A DNA stretch of 64,000 bases from Pseudomonas japonica (GCF_900188455.1 NZ_FZOL01000018.1:1-64000), one strand, 5' to 3'. Shown: positions 28,458 through 39,536, counted from the first letter of the stretch. Numbers and translations: made by a program. The notes: generated from the letters alone by a model not told the origin.

Positions 28458-28979
28458 TCAGCACTCACTCAAGCCTTCACGGAAACGAACGGTCAGTTTC
28501 CTCAGGTTCTGCCGCCATTCTTCCAGTTCTTCCCGAGATAGAGGGGCTGCTTCAGGCTCGTCGAGGCTGACAGCGTGGATCAGCGGCTGGGTAACGTCCC
28601 CCTTGGGCGCTTTGATGGCGACCGGTGGTTTGAACAAATCGGAATAAGCTTTCAACAGACGCGCCAGCCAGGTTTCCGACTGCTGCGCCAGTTCCACCAG
28701 TTCAGCCATTTCCGGAATGGCGATGCTTTCCAGCACCTCAGGGGTCAGCAACAGTTCGGCACGCGATGCCGCGGCCTGCGGTAGACGGTAAAAGCCGGCA
28801 ATCTCATGACACAGCCCCAGCAATGCCCCATAAAGATGGAACAGTGCCGACTCGCGCTCGGCCTGGATCAGCGCCTGGGCATTCATGGCCCGGCTTTCCT
28901 GCGCCTTGCCAAGACTTTCGAGAGCCAGGCCAGCGAAGAAAATTTTCTGATTGGTGCGGGTATAGAGTTCCTGGGCCAT
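28458..28979 (-). CDS. DUF6586 family protein
   Basis: A 173-residue helical cytoplasmic protein starting MAQELYTRTNQKIFFAGLALESLG, typical of the DUF6586 (PA3010-like) family. The C terminus is acidic with LSREELEEWRQNLRKLTVRFREGL. The ATG at 28979 is preferred over a codon five residues upstream because it matches the family N terminus and has GGAG nearby. Function unknown. It lies between the topA terminator and the 78-residue gene on the same strand. Confidence 0.75.
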   Translation of the reverse strand: MAQELYTRTNQKIFFAGLALESLGKAQESRAMNAQALIQAERESALFHLYGALLGLCHEIAGFYRLPQAAASRAELLLTPEVLESIAIPEMAELVELAQQSETWLARLLKAYSDLFKPPVAIKAPKGDVTQPLIHAVSLDEPEAAPLSREELEEWRQNLRKLTVRFREGLSEC

Positions 28980-29050
28980 GAGGGCGCTCTCCAATAGGGC
29001 TGCGGGGCAAGTCTGTCAGTTTCGGGGAAGCATTGCCCGCACGCAAGCCG

Positions 29051-29099
29051 GAATCAAAAAGGCCGCGCCTGACATCGTCAGGCGCGGCCTTTTTGATTC
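29051..29099. terminator. Strong terminator after topA
   Basis: A 23-bp perfect stem (core AAAAAGGCCGCGCCTGAC and its complement) with an ATC loop; T runs flank the GC stem on both strands. It begins 10 bp after the topA stop codon. Confidence 0.92.
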
Positions 29100-29109
29100 C
29101 GTTCAAGGC

Positions 29110-31719
29110 TCAGCGCTTGTCTTCGACCTTCCACGCCTTGCCGTCATAGAACGCGCGCCAGCCAGTGGGTTTGCCGTCCACTTCGGTCTGCACGTACTGC
29201 TCCTTGGTCTTGCGACTGTAGCGAATCACCGCCGGGCGACCTTCCGGATCCTTCTGCGGCGCTTCACAGAGGAAATGGTACTTCGGATCGATCTCATGCT
29301 TGTGCGGGATGATCTCCTGCACCAGCGGCGCGCGGGTCTCACGGTTTTTCGGGAACTGGCTGGCAGCCAGGAACAGACCCGAGGCACCATCACGCAGCAC
29401 GTAGGTGTCGTTGACCTTCTCGCACTTGAGCTCGGGCATGTCCACCTTGTCCATCTTCGGTGGCGCCGCCTCGCCGCTCTTCAGCAGCTTGCGGGTGTTC
29501 TTGCACTCGGCGTTGGTGCAACCGAAGAACTTGCCGAAACGGCCCGTCTTGAGCTGCATCTCGCTGCCGCACTTGTCGCACTCCAGGCTCGGACCTTCGT
29601 AACCCTTGATCCGGTAGTTGCCTTCCTCGATCTCGTAGCCCGCGCAATCCGGGTTGTTGCCGCAAATGTGCAGCTTGCGCTTCTCGTCCAGCAGATAGGC
29701 ATCCATCGCCGTCGCGCAGATCGGGCAGCGGTGCTTGCCACGCAGCACGCGGGACTCGGACTCGCCCTCGTCGTCCGCGGCGATCTCGTCGCCCGGCACC
29801 AGGTTCACCGTGGCCTTGCAGCGCTCCTTCGGCGGCAGGCTGTAGCCCGAGCAGCCAAGGAAAACACCGGTGGAGGCGGTACGGATCATCATGGGTCGAC
29901 CGCATTCCTTGCACGGAATGTCGGTTGGGGTCGGCTGGTTGGCACGCATGCCGTCTTCGCTGGACTCCGCGACCTGCAGCTTCTTGCTGAAATCGCCGTA
30001 GAACTCGTCGAGAACGTTCTTCCAGTCGCGCTCGCCCTGGGCCACGTCGTCGAGATTTTCTTCCATGCCGGCGGTGAAGCCGTAGTCCATCAGGTTGGAG
30101 AAACTCTCGGACAAGCGCTCGGTGACGATGTCGCCCATTTTCTCGGAATAGAAGCGGCGGTTGTGCAGCGTCACATAGCCGCGGTCCTGGATGGTGGAAA
30201 TGATCGCCGCGTAGGTCGACGGACGGCCGATCCCGCGCTTCTCCATTTCCTTGACCAGACTGGCTTCGGAGTAGCGCGCCGGCGGCTTGGTGAAGTGCTG
30301 GCTCGGATCGAGCTGAATCAGCTTGAGCACTTCGCCCTGGTTCATTTCCGGCAAGACGTCGTCTTCGCCCGGCTTGCTCTGCTGCGGCAGCACTCGAGTG
30401 TAACCGTCGAACTTGAGGATGCGGCCCTTGGCGCGCAGTTCGAAAGCGCCGGCAGCGACGCTGACGGTAGTCGACAGGTACTGCGCCGGCGGCATCTGGC
30501 AAGCAAGGAACTGGCGCCAGATCAGTTCGTACAGGCGCTCGGCGTCACGTTCCATGCCGCTCAGCTTGCTCGGATGGGTGTTGACGTCGGACGGGCGGAT
30601 CGCTTCGTGCGCTTCCTGGGCCCCTTCCTTGCTGCCGTAGACGATCGGTGCCTCGGGCAGGTACTTCTTGCCGAACTCGTTCTCGATGTAGCTGCGCGCC
30701 ATCTCTACAGCGTCGGTCGACAGGTTGGTCGAGTCGGTACGCATGTAGGTGATGTAGCCGGCTTCGTAGAGCCGCTGTGCCATCATCATGGTCTTCTTCA
30801 CGCCGAAGCCGAGACGATTGCTCGCCGCCTGCTGCAGGGTCGAAGTGATGAAGGGTGCCGACGGCTTGGAACTGGTCGGGCGATCCTCACGCTTGGCCAC
30901 GCTGTAGCTGGAGGCCTTGAGCTTCTCCAGCGCCGCCATGGCCTGGGCTTCGTTCAGCGGTTTGAAGGCCTCGCCGTTCTCGCGGGCGACCTCGAAACGC
31001 ACCTTGGCGTCCTTGGCGGTACCCAGGTCGGCGTGGACCTCCCAGTACTCTTCCGGAATGAAGGCGCGGATCTCGCGCTCGCGCTCGACCACCAGCTTGA
31101 CCGCCACCGACTGCACCCGACCGGCCGACAGGCCACGGGCGATCTTCGACCACAGCAGCGGCGAGACCATGTAGCCAACCACGCGGTCGAGGAAACGCCG
31201 GGCCTGCTGCGCATTGACCCGGTCGATATCCAGGTCGCCTGGCTGGGAGAACGCTTCCTGGATGGCCTTCTTGGTGATTTCGTTGAACACCACGCGCTTG
31301 TAGCGGCTGTCGTCACCCCCGATGGCTTCCCGCAGGTGCCAGGCGATGGCCTCCCCTTCGCGGTCCAAGTCGGTTGCGAGATAGATGGTGTCGGCATCCT
31401 TGGCCAGGCGACGCAGTTCGTCGATGACCTTCTCCTTGCCCGGGAGAATTTCGTACTTGGCTTTCCAGCCGTGATCCGGATCGACCCCCATGCGCGCGAC
31501 CAGTTGCTTGCGCGCCTTTTCCTTGGGCGACAGCGCTGGCGCTTCGCCGGCAGTCTTGCCGCGCTTGGCAGCGGGTTCCTTGGAGGCACTGGCCGAACCG
31601 CTGGTAGGCAGGTCTCGGATATGGCCGATACTCGACTTCACCACGTACTGGTTGCCCAGATACTTGTTGATGGTCTTGGCCTTAGCCGGGGATTCCACAA
31701 TGACCAGCGATTTGCCCAT
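29110..31719 (-). CDS. topA: DNA topoisomerase I (TopA)
   Basis: An 869-residue type IA topoisomerase that relaxes negative supercoils. The TOPRIM domain (MGKSLVIVESPAKAKTI at the start, with YLATDLDREGEAIAWHL) is followed by the catalytic core with Tyr325 in ITYMRTDST and the RFLDRVVGYMVSPLLW region. Three C-terminal zinc ribbons are visible (CKECGRPM...C..C; CPICATAM...C..C; CDKCGSEM...C..C). A Lys/Ala/Glu linker between TOPRIM strands (~45-70) is Pseudomonas-like. A near-consensus sigma-70 promoter lies ~60 bp upstream and a strong terminator follows. Confidence 0.97.
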   Translation of the reverse strand: MGKSLVIVESPAKAKTINKYLGNQYVVKSSIGHIRDLPTSGSASASKEPAAKRGKTAGEAPALSPKEKARKQLVARMGVDPDHGWKAKYEILPGKEKVIDELRRLAKDADTIYLATDLDREGEAIAWHLREAIGGDDSRYKRVVFNEITKKAIQEAFSQPGDLDIDRVNAQQARRFLDRVVGYMVSPLLWSKIARGLSAGRVQSVAVKLVVEREREIRAFIPEEYWEVHADLGTAKDAKVRFEVARENGEAFKPLNEAQAMAALEKLKASSYSVAKREDRPTSSKPSAPFITSTLQQAASNRLGFGVKKTMMMAQRLYEAGYITYMRTDSTNLSTDAVEMARSYIENEFGKKYLPEAPIVYGSKEGAQEAHEAIRPSDVNTHPSKLSGMERDAERLYELIWRQFLACQMPPAQYLSTTVSVAAGAFELRAKGRILKFDGYTRVLPQQSKPGEDDVLPEMNQGEVLKLIQLDPSQHFTKPPARYSEASLVKEMEKRGIGRPSTYAAIISTIQDRGYVTLHNRRFYSEKMGDIVTERLSESFSNLMDYGFTAGMEENLDDVAQGERDWKNVLDEFYGDFSKKLQVAESSEDGMRANQPTPTDIPCKECGRPMMIRTASTGVFLGCSGYSLPPKERCKATVNLVPGDEIAADDEGESESRVLRGKHRCPICATAMDAYLLDEKRKLHICGNNPDCAGYEIEEGNYRIKGYEGPSLECDKCGSEMQLKTGRFGKFFGCTNAECKNTRKLLKSGEAAPPKMDKVDMPELKCEKVNDTYVLRDGASGLFLAASQFPKNRETRAPLVQEIIPHKHEIDPKYHFLCEAPQKDPEGRPAVIRYSRKTKEQYVQTEVDGKPTGWRAFYDGKAWKVEDKR

Positions 31720-31753
31720 GGATCGGAAAATTCCTGAATATCGAAAATAAAAA

Positions 31754-31773
31754 CGCGACAGGTACCTGACGCG
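31754..31773. promoter_or_regulatory. Near-perfect 20-bp palindrome at the topA transcription start
   Basis: CGCGACAGGTACCTGACGCG is a palindrome with a single mismatched base pair. It begins just after the topA -10 box, so it covers the predicted start of the transcript and could be an operator or a 5' stabilising hairpin. Confidence 0.4.
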
Positions 31774-31780
31774 GCACCGC

Positions 31781-31809
31781 TATATATAGTGGCTATAGAA
31801 TGAGGTCAA
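31781..31809 (-). promoter_or_regulatory. sigma-70 promoter of topA
   Basis: On the minus strand TTGACC and TATATA are 17 bp apart, about 62 bp upstream of the topA ATG. This is close to consensus. Confidence 0.7.
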
Positions 31810-31819
31810 GCGCGGGAGT

Positions 31820-32071
31820 TCAGACGCCGTTGCCATCCGGGCGCGAAAACAGCGTTGCCTCGGCCTCGACCAAAGCAAAGCGTGGGACCTGCTCGCCGTC
31901 AACTTCCACCGACTCCTGAAACATCGACAGCGGCCGCACCCACAGGCCGTATTCGCCGTACAGCGCCTGGTAGAACACCACCCACTCTTCGCTTTCGGAA
32001 TGCCGCGCAGTGCCAAATACACGGTACTCAGGCCCTTTGTAGTGCCGATAGACGCCTGGTTGTATCTGCAT
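31820..32071 (-). CDS. DUF1653 family protein
   Basis: An 83-residue DUF1653 protein: QPGVYRHYKGPEYRVFGTARHSESEEWVVFYQALYGEYGLWVRPLSMF is the family signature. It forms a small SH3-like beta fold without signal peptide. The ATG at 32071 has AGAGGG eight bases upstream; the longer reading frame runs into the fadA gene. Function unknown; usually a single gene near housekeeping loci, as here between fadA and topA. Confidence 0.85.
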   Translation of the reverse strand: MQIQPGVYRHYKGPEYRVFGTARHSESEEWVVFYQALYGEYGLWVRPLSMFQESVEVDGEQVPRFALVEAEATLFSRPDGNGV

Positions 32072-32106
32072 GTCGCTGGCCCTCTGAAAAAAATCCAAAA
32101 AAACAA

Positions 32107-32131
32107 AAACCGGGGCACCAGGCCCCGGTTT
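32107..32131 (-). terminator. Terminator of the fadBA operon
   Basis: The stem ACCGGGGC/GCCCCGGT is followed on the minus strand by a long T-rich tract (A-rich 32092-32109 on plus). It starts 15 bp after the fadA stop. Confidence 0.85.
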
Positions 32132-32145
32132 CGTCCACAACGCGA

Positions 32146-33321
32146 TCAGACGCGTTCGAAGACCGTGGTGATCCCTTGGCCGAGGCCGACGCACATGGTC
32201 GACACGCCGAAAGTACCACCGTTCTGCTTCATGACGTTGAGCAGCGTGCCGGAGATCCGCGCGCCCGAGCAACCGAACGGGTGACCCAGGGCGATCGCGC
32301 CGCCGTGAAGGTTAACCTTCTCGTCCATCTTGTCGAGTACTTTCAGATCCTTCAGCACTGGCAGGGCCTGTGCGGCGAAGGCTTCGTTGAGCTCGATGAA
32401 GTCGATGTCGGCGATGCTCAGGCCAGCGCGCTTGAGCGCTTTCTGGGTCGCGGGTACCGGACCGTAGCCCATGATCGCCGGATCGACGCCAGCCACGGCC
32501 ATGGAGCGGAGAACCGCCAACGGCTGGATGCCCAGGTCCTTGGCGCGCTGCGCCGACATCACGATCATGCACGAGGCACCATCGGTGATCTGCGACGAGG
32601 TGCCCGCGGTCACGGTGCCGCCTTTCGGGTTGAACGCGGGTTTCAACGCCGCCAGGCTTTCCAGGGTGGTGTCCGGACGAATGGTTTCATCGTAGTCGAA
32701 GACCTTGAGGAAGCCGTTCTCGTCGTATCCCTGCATCGGGATGATCTCGTCCTTGAACTTGCCTTCCACGGTCGCCTTGTGGGCCAGCTGGTGGGAGCGC
32801 AGGCCGAACAGGTCCTGCTGCTCGCGGCTGATGCCGTGCATCTTGCCGAGCATTTCCGCGGTCAGGCCCATCATGCCGGAGGCCTTGGCGGCGTGCAGGG
32901 ACATGTGCGGGTTCGGGTCGACGCCGTGCATCATGCTGACGTGGCCCATGTGCTCGACACCACCGACGACGAAGACGTCGCCGTTGCCGGTCATGATCGC
33001 CTGGGCAGCAGTGTGCAGCGCGCTCATCGACGAGCCGCACAGGCGGCTGACGGTCTGGCCGGCGGCGGTGTGCGGGATCTGGGTCATCAGCGACGCCATG
33101 CGGGCGATGTTCCAGCCCTGCTCCAGGGTCTGGTTGACGCAGCCCCAGATCACATCCTCGACTTCCGCCGGATCGATCTTGGCGTTGCGCTCCAGGACCT
33201 TGCTGATCAGGTGCGCGGACATGTCTTCGGCGCGGGTATTGCGGTGCATGCCACCCTTGGAGCGGCCCATCGGCGTGCGACCGAAGTCGACAATCACCAC
33301 GTCTCTTGGATTCAGGCTCAT
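32146..33321 (-). CDS. fadA: FadA, 3-ketoacyl-CoA thiolase
   Basis: A 391-residue thiolase, beta subunit of the beta-oxidation complex. Nucleophile Cys95 is in VSRLCGSSMSALH. The C-terminal GHPFGCSGARISG supplies the catalytic His, and MCVGLGQG the second Cys. It starts 31 bp after fadB in the same direction, giving the fadBA (faoAB) operon. PsrA, encoded 6 kb away, is the known repressor of this operon in P. aeruginosa. Confidence 0.97.
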   Translation of the reverse strand: MSLNPRDVVIVDFGRTPMGRSKGGMHRNTRAEDMSAHLISKVLERNAKIDPAEVEDVIWGCVNQTLEQGWNIARMASLMTQIPHTAAGQTVSRLCGSSMSALHTAAQAIMTGNGDVFVVGGVEHMGHVSMMHGVDPNPHMSLHAAKASGMMGLTAEMLGKMHGISREQQDLFGLRSHQLAHKATVEGKFKDEIIPMQGYDENGFLKVFDYDETIRPDTTLESLAALKPAFNPKGGTVTAGTSSQITDGASCMIVMSAQRAKDLGIQPLAVLRSMAVAGVDPAIMGYGPVPATQKALKRAGLSIADIDFIELNEAFAAQALPVLKDLKVLDKMDEKVNLHGGAIALGHPFGCSGARISGTLLNVMKQNGGTFGVSTMCVGLGQGITTVFERV

Positions 33322-33352
33322 ATATTTACTCTCGCTCTATACCGTTGGGCGC

Positions 33353-35500
<2,148 letters not shown>

Positions 35501-35993
35501 CAACTGATCTCCACGATATGGAAGCTGAACTGTACACGCTGATCGCTGTTGCGCTGGCCGGCGCCCGCCGGACCCTCGCTTCAGACATACCCGTCAGCGC
35601 GATAGTCGGGGTTATGTACGAGCTTTCTGACAATACAAACGCTCAATTCATACGCCCGTTTGATTGGGGTGTGCACACATTCACTGAAAAGAATGCCTTT
35701 GTCAAACCCCCTCAAGCACGGGGAAAATGCGACTTTCCGGTCAGTTCTGTTCGGCTTTTGAGCAACACGGCATGACAGTGATCGACCATCATTCACGTAA
35801 GCGATAGACCTCTGCACGGCAAAAGGCGCCGACCGCCTAAACATCGTGGAGGAGAAAAAAGAAGGAAGTTTGACGCGCGGAAAAAACGTTTGCGCTCTAC
35901 ACTTCGAGCGATTGAAGCACTTCCCGGCCTGCCTGGCCTTTTTTCCAGTGTATGCAGTGCATTGCAGCCCAGCGCGTTTGCGCTGGGCTTTTT
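35501..35993. other. 493-bp gap between fadB and the MFS gene; no gene recognised
   Basis: No reading frame here looks coding. It must hold the fadB promoter: on the minus strand TTGACA lies at 35700-35705 with only a weak -10. I found no properly spaced PsrA box, though CAAAC (35636-region) and GTTTG half-sites occur. The stretch is AT-richer than its surroundings and ends in a plus-strand terminator that no annotated gene needs. Confidence 0.6.
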
Positions 35994-35995
35994 TC
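35966..35995 (+). terminator. Orphan rho-independent terminator on the plus strand
   Basis: The stem AGCCCAGCGC/GCGCTGGGCT with a GTTT loop is followed by six T on the plus strand. Both flanking genes are on the minus strand, so it implies a plus-strand transcript ending here. On the minus strand no T run follows the stem. Confidence 0.75.
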
Positions 35996-37484
35996 ATTCC
36001 GCATCCGCCAGCAACCAGCCCACCACGACGGCTGCGCCAAGGGTAACGACGATCAGAAAGCGGATCAGCCAGCGGAAAGCCTCCCCATAGATGCCGAGCA
36101 GCGTATCGAGCCCGAGGTGCGAGAGTTGCTGCGCCGCGACCAGATCCCCCACCGCCAGATGTCGAGCCGCCTCGCTGTGACCTGGCAGGTGGAGTTCGAT
36201 CGACAAGGTCAACAACGCGCCGACAACGGCAATCGCCACGCCCTCGCCCGCCACCCGGGTCGTACTGAAGATCCCCGCCGCCATGCCGGCGCGCTCCTTC
36301 GGCACGACGCTGACCGCCAGACCGTCCATGAGCCCCCAGGGCAATCCCGTGCCGATGCCGATGATCAGCAGCGGCCCGAGGAGCGACGCCCGGGAATCCG
36401 CCGGCTTGATCTCGCCGAGCCAGTACAGTCCGAACGCGGCGACAAAAAGCCCGAACGCCGAGATTCTGCCGGGCGAAACCCAGCGGGTCAGGCCAGCCGC
36501 GAGGCCCGGCACGATCAGCATGGGGATCGACAAGGCGATCATGTGCAAACCAGCGTCGACCTCGTCCAGGCCCTCCAGACCAATAAAGCGCAGCGGCAGC
36601 AACACCAGCAGGACCACATAGCAATAACAGGTAGCCACCGGCAGCAGTTGCACGCCCAGAAAGCGCGGATAGCGAAACAGCGACAGGTCCAGCATGGGCC
36701 TCGCCGCGCGCCTCTCCACGTGCAGAAACACGGCGCACGACAAGGCACCGCCCAGCAACACAGCCCAGGCCTGCCAGGCGCCCCAGCCACTGACTGGCAA
36801 GAGCAGAACGCCCCAGGTGAACAGACCGAGCGTGCTGCTGAACGCCGCGGCCCCGGCCCAGTCGAAGCCTGTCGCGACGGGATCGCGTGACTCGGGCATC
36901 CTCGACACCGCCAGGAGCAAGGCCAGCGCCCCCAGTATCGCGCTGGAGAAAAACACCGAGCGCCAGCCCAGATGCGCGATGATCGCCCCCGCGAGCACCG
37001 GACCAAAGGCCAATCCCGCGCCGAAGCACGTGCCCAACAGGCTGAACGCACGGGTCCGCGCCACGCCGTCGAAGGCCTGGGCCAGCGCCGCCGAGCCACC
37101 CGCCAGAGCCGCTGCCGCCGCGCCACCCTGCACCGCGCGCAACACATCGAGCCAGAGGATGTCCGGCACCCAGGCGATGACGATGGAAGCGAAGGCGAAC
37201 AGCGACACACCACAGACGAACACACGCTTGCGACCAAAGGTATCCGCTGCCGCCCCGGCGGCCATCAGCAGGCTGCCGAAGCTCAGCATGAACGCGTTGG
37301 TGATCCAGCTGGAGGCCAGCGCGCCGGCGCCCAGGTCCCGACCGATCATGGGGGTCGCGACAACCGCGCCGGTAAAACTCAGGGGGAGTATCAGTGCCGC
37401 CAGGCACACCGCGGTGAGCAGCGCCAACCAAGGTTGCCGGCGCATGGGCAAGGAAGCAGCGATATTGGTGATTTCCACAGGCAT
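35994..37484 (-). CDS. MFS drug/H+ antiporter (DHA2 family)
   Basis: A 496-residue membrane protein with about 14 TM segments. The N-terminal half shows GSLLMAAGAAADTFGRKRVFV (the MFS motif A loop) and VLRAVQGGAAAAALAGGSAALAQAF, and FGAGLAFGPVLAGAI corresponds to motif C of drug-proton antiporters. The C-terminal TM ends with LLADAE. The substrate cannot be told. It is divergent from a LysR regulator 132 bp away, which probably controls it. This pair is not part of the recalled P. aeruginosa order and looks accessory. Confidence 0.88.
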   Translation of the reverse strand: MPVEITNIAASLPMRRQPWLALLTAVCLAALILPLSFTGAVVATPMIGRDLGAGALASSWITNAFMLSFGSLLMAAGAAADTFGRKRVFVCGVSLFAFASIVIAWVPDILWLDVLRAVQGGAAAAALAGGSAALAQAFDGVARTRAFSLLGTCFGAGLAFGPVLAGAIIAHLGWRSVFFSSAILGALALLLAVSRMPESRDPVATGFDWAGAAAFSSTLGLFTWGVLLLPVSGWGAWQAWAVLLGGALSCAVFLHVERRAARPMLDLSLFRYPRFLGVQLLPVATCYCYVVLLVLLPLRFIGLEGLDEVDAGLHMIALSIPMLIVPGLAAGLTRWVSPGRISAFGLFVAAFGLYWLGEIKPADSRASLLGPLLIIGIGTGLPWGLMDGLAVSVVPKERAGMAAGIFSTTRVAGEGVAIAVVGALLTLSIELHLPGHSEAARHLAVGDLVAAQQLSHLGLDTLLGIYGEAFRWLIRFLIVVTLGAAVVVGWLLADAE

Positions 37485-37557
37485 CTCTCGTCCCGTCTGA
37501 GTTCATCGACGGCTTGGGGGTGATCGGATGCCGAACATGCTAGAAAATCATCAATCA

Positions 37558-37576
37558 TTGAAAAATACGCATTCAA
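37558..37576. promoter_or_regulatory. Candidate LysR operator between MFS and LysR genes
   Basis: TTGAA-N9-TTCAA is a perfect dyad in the AT-rich divergent spacer, 40 bp upstream of the LysR gene. It has the size and symmetry of LysR-type recognition sites. Confidence 0.5.
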
Positions 37577-37616
37577 TCCTCTATAAAATGACAAAAACTC
37601 ACCAATCAAGGCAGCA

Positions 37617-38501
37617 ATGGACAGTCTGAGTGGATTGATGGCGTTCGTCAGCGCCGCGCAGGCGAACAGCTTCGTGGCGGCGAGCGAGCGCCTGGGCGTC
37701 TCTCCTTCCGCGATCAGCAAGAGCGTGGCACGCCTGGAAAGCGAACTGGGTGTGCGCCTGTTCAACCGCAGCACGCGACGCCTGAGCCTGACAGAAGAAG
37801 GTGCGCTGTTCTTCGAACGCGGCCGGCGCATCGTCGAGGAAATCGCGGAGGCGCAAGCCGAGCTGGCGCGGTTGGCCGGCAGCCCCCGCGGCACGTTGCG
37901 CGTCAGCGTTCCTGCGATCGGCTATCGCCTGCTGATGCCCGTACTGGGCGAGTTCACGGCACGCTACCCGGAAATCAGGCTCGATCTCGACTTCAACGAC
38001 AGGTTGGTGGACGTCATCGCCGATGGCGTGGATGCGGCCATCCGCAGCGGCGACATGGGCAACTCGCAACTCAAGGTGCGCAGCCTGGGCACGTACCGTT
38101 TCGCGCTGGTCGGCGCGCCCGCCTACTTCGCCCGCCGGAGCACCCCGCGAACCCCGGCGGACCTGATGGAGCACAGTTGCCTGCGCTACCGATTCCCCAC
38201 GACGGGCCAGTTGCAGGCGTGGAAACTCGACACCCCGCACGACTTTGCCACCCCCAATGGCCACACGTTCAATAGCGTGGAGGCGCTGATCCAGGCTGCC
38301 ACGCGCGGACTGGGAATCGCCTGGCTGCCGGACTTCGCTATCCGCGAGGCGCTGCAGACGGGCACGCTGGTGACCGTGCTGGATGATTTCGTGGCCGAAA
38401 CCGGGCGTTTTTCCATCCTCTGGCCAGAGCATCGCGGCATGCCGCCCAGGCTCAGAGCCTTCATCGATTTCCTGGTGGACAAGCAGGTGCTGGGCAACTG
38501 A
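37617..38501 (+). CDS. LysR-family transcriptional regulator
   Basis: A 294-residue LysR regulator. The helix-turn-helix is at ~17-37 (FVAAS ERLGVSPSAISKSVARLESELG). The effector domain (~90-294) resembles the CrgA/AaeR-like group (LRVSVPAIGYRLLMPVLGEF; VRSLGTYRFALVGAPAYFARR). The ATG follows AAGG by five bases. The divergent MFS gene is its likely target, with a dyad between them. The inducer is unknown. Confidence 0.9.
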   Translation: MDSLSGLMAFVSAAQANSFVAASERLGVSPSAISKSVARLESELGVRLFNRSTRRLSLTEEGALFFERGRRIVEEIAEAQAELARLAGSPRGTLRVSVPAIGYRLLMPVLGEFTARYPEIRLDLDFNDRLVDVIADGVDAAIRSGDMGNSQLKVRSLGTYRFALVGAPAYFARRSTPRTPADLMEHSCLRYRFPTTGQLQAWKLDTPHDFATPNGHTFNSVEALIQAATRGLGIAWLPDFAIREALQTGTLVTVLDDFVAETGRFSILWPEHRGMPPRLRAFIDFLVDKQVLGN

Positions 38502-38506
38502 GCCCG

Positions 38507-38944
38507 TCAGGCCAGCGCCTTCAACACACCGGCGACATCCTGCAATGCAGCGCTATCCTCACGTTCGCCCCAGCACAGGGCAATCATCTGCGCGCTGGCC
38601 TCGACCTTGTACACGCTTTTCGGCAGGCGCTTGAGCTGTTCCAGCACCCGCTCGTCCGTGCATGGCTCGCGCCACTGGTTGAGCCAGACACCCGACTCGG
38701 TCTGCCAATAGCACCAGCTGTCCGTGCTGCCCTTGCGCCGCGCCTGGTGATATTGCGCGCAGGTGGCCGGCGGTTCTTCCGGCAGCCAGTGCGGCCAGGT
38801 CTGCGGCGCCAGCTGCATCGCCAGGCCCATGCGCCGGGCTTCCAGGCGCAGACTCATGCGCCCGCTCATGCGCCGCGACGGCAGCAGCCAGGCTAGAGGG
38901 CTGAGAATCAGCGCGAGGATTGACACTACTACCCAGACCGTCAT
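38507..38944 (-). CDS. Hypothetical protein with N-terminal membrane segment
   Basis: A 145-residue protein: one TM helix at ~2-22 (VWVVVSILALILSPLAWLLP) and a cytoplasmic remainder with SRRMSGRMSLRLEARRMGLAMQL and CYWQTESGVWLNQW. No known domain recognised; a similar gene precedes the uspA-like gene in P. aeruginosa in my recollection. The ATG at 38944 is chosen; an earlier TTG is possible. It converges with the LysR gene with a 5-bp spacer and is divergent from uspA. Confidence 0.7.
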   Translation of the reverse strand: MTVWVVVSILALILSPLAWLLPSRRMSGRMSLRLEARRMGLAMQLAPQTWPHWLPEEPPATCAQYHQARRKGSTDSWCYWQTESGVWLNQWREPCTDERVLEQLKRLPKSVYKVEASAQMIALCWGEREDSAALQDVAGVLKALA

Positions 38945-39054
38945 ATCTGTTATTCCTATCAAGACTTTACAAATGAGCTGGTTAGCCGCAACCGGATGCG
39001 ATCAGCCTGAAACGGACCATACTTCTACTATTGCGATTGTCAGGAGAACCTCTC

Positions 39055-39498
39055 ATGCCCTACGAACACATTCTGGTTGCCGTCGACCTGACCGAAGAAT
39101 GCGACCCGGTGATCAAACGCGCCCGTGAGCTGGCGGGACCGAGCAACGCCAAGGTATCGCTGGTGCATATCGTCGAGCCGATGGCCATGGCCTTTGGCGG
39201 CGACGTGCCGATGGACCTGTCGCAACTGCAGCAGCAGCAGTTCGACCAGGCCAAGGAACGCATGGACCGTCTGTTCAACAAATACCCGGAAATCAACCGC
39301 GGCGATTCGCACCTGACCTACGGCCAGCCACGTCAGGAAATCCACCAGCTGGCCAAGGACCAGCAATGCGACCTGATCGTGGTCGGCAGCCATGGCCGTC
39401 ACGGCCTGGCCCTGCTCCTGGGCTCCACAGCCAACGATGTGCTGCACGGTGCGCCGTGCGATGTGCTGGCGGTACGCCTGCAGAAGAAAGCCGAATAA
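39055..39498 (+). CDS. UspA-family universal stress protein
   Basis: A 147-residue single-domain Usp. It has the start YEHILVAVDLTEECDPVIKRARELA and the ATP-binding motif GSHGRHGLALLLGSTANDVL (G-x2-G-x9-GS). AGGAG lies eight bases before the ATG. Cytoplasmic, likely ATP-binding; role inferred from family (stress or anaerobic survival). A strong hairpin follows. Confidence 0.9.
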   Translation: MPYEHILVAVDLTEECDPVIKRARELAGPSNAKVSLVHIVEPMAMAFGGDVPMDLSQLQQQQFDQAKERMDRLFNKYPEINRGDSHLTYGQPRQEIHQLAKDQQCDLIVVGSHGRHGLALLLGSTANDVLHGAPCDVLAVRLQKKAE

Positions 39499-39508
39499 CC
39501 ATCCGATC

Positions 39509-39531
39509 GGGGCCGCAAAGCGGCCCCTTTC
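39509..39531 (+). terminator. Terminator of uspA-like gene (bidirectional)
   Basis: GGGGCCGC/GCGGCCCC with an AAA loop, followed by TTTC. It is in the 38-bp convergent spacer with uup. Confidence 0.75.
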
Positions 39532-39536
39532 ATTGA

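Noticed and set aside
28978..31737. Long plus-strand frame opposite topA
   Set aside because: Antisense shadow; composition dominated by Ala/Leu/His/Gly without motifs, while topA is complete on the other strand.
35518..35775. 85-codon plus-strand frame upstream of fadB
   Set aside because: No ribosome binding site, starts inside the fadB leader, and composition is not like local proteins; treated as non-coding.
35846..36046. Short frame near the orphan terminator with a GGAGGAG stretch
   Set aside because: The GGAGGAG precedes no good start in a convincing frame, and the frame runs through the terminator hairpin into the MFS gene.
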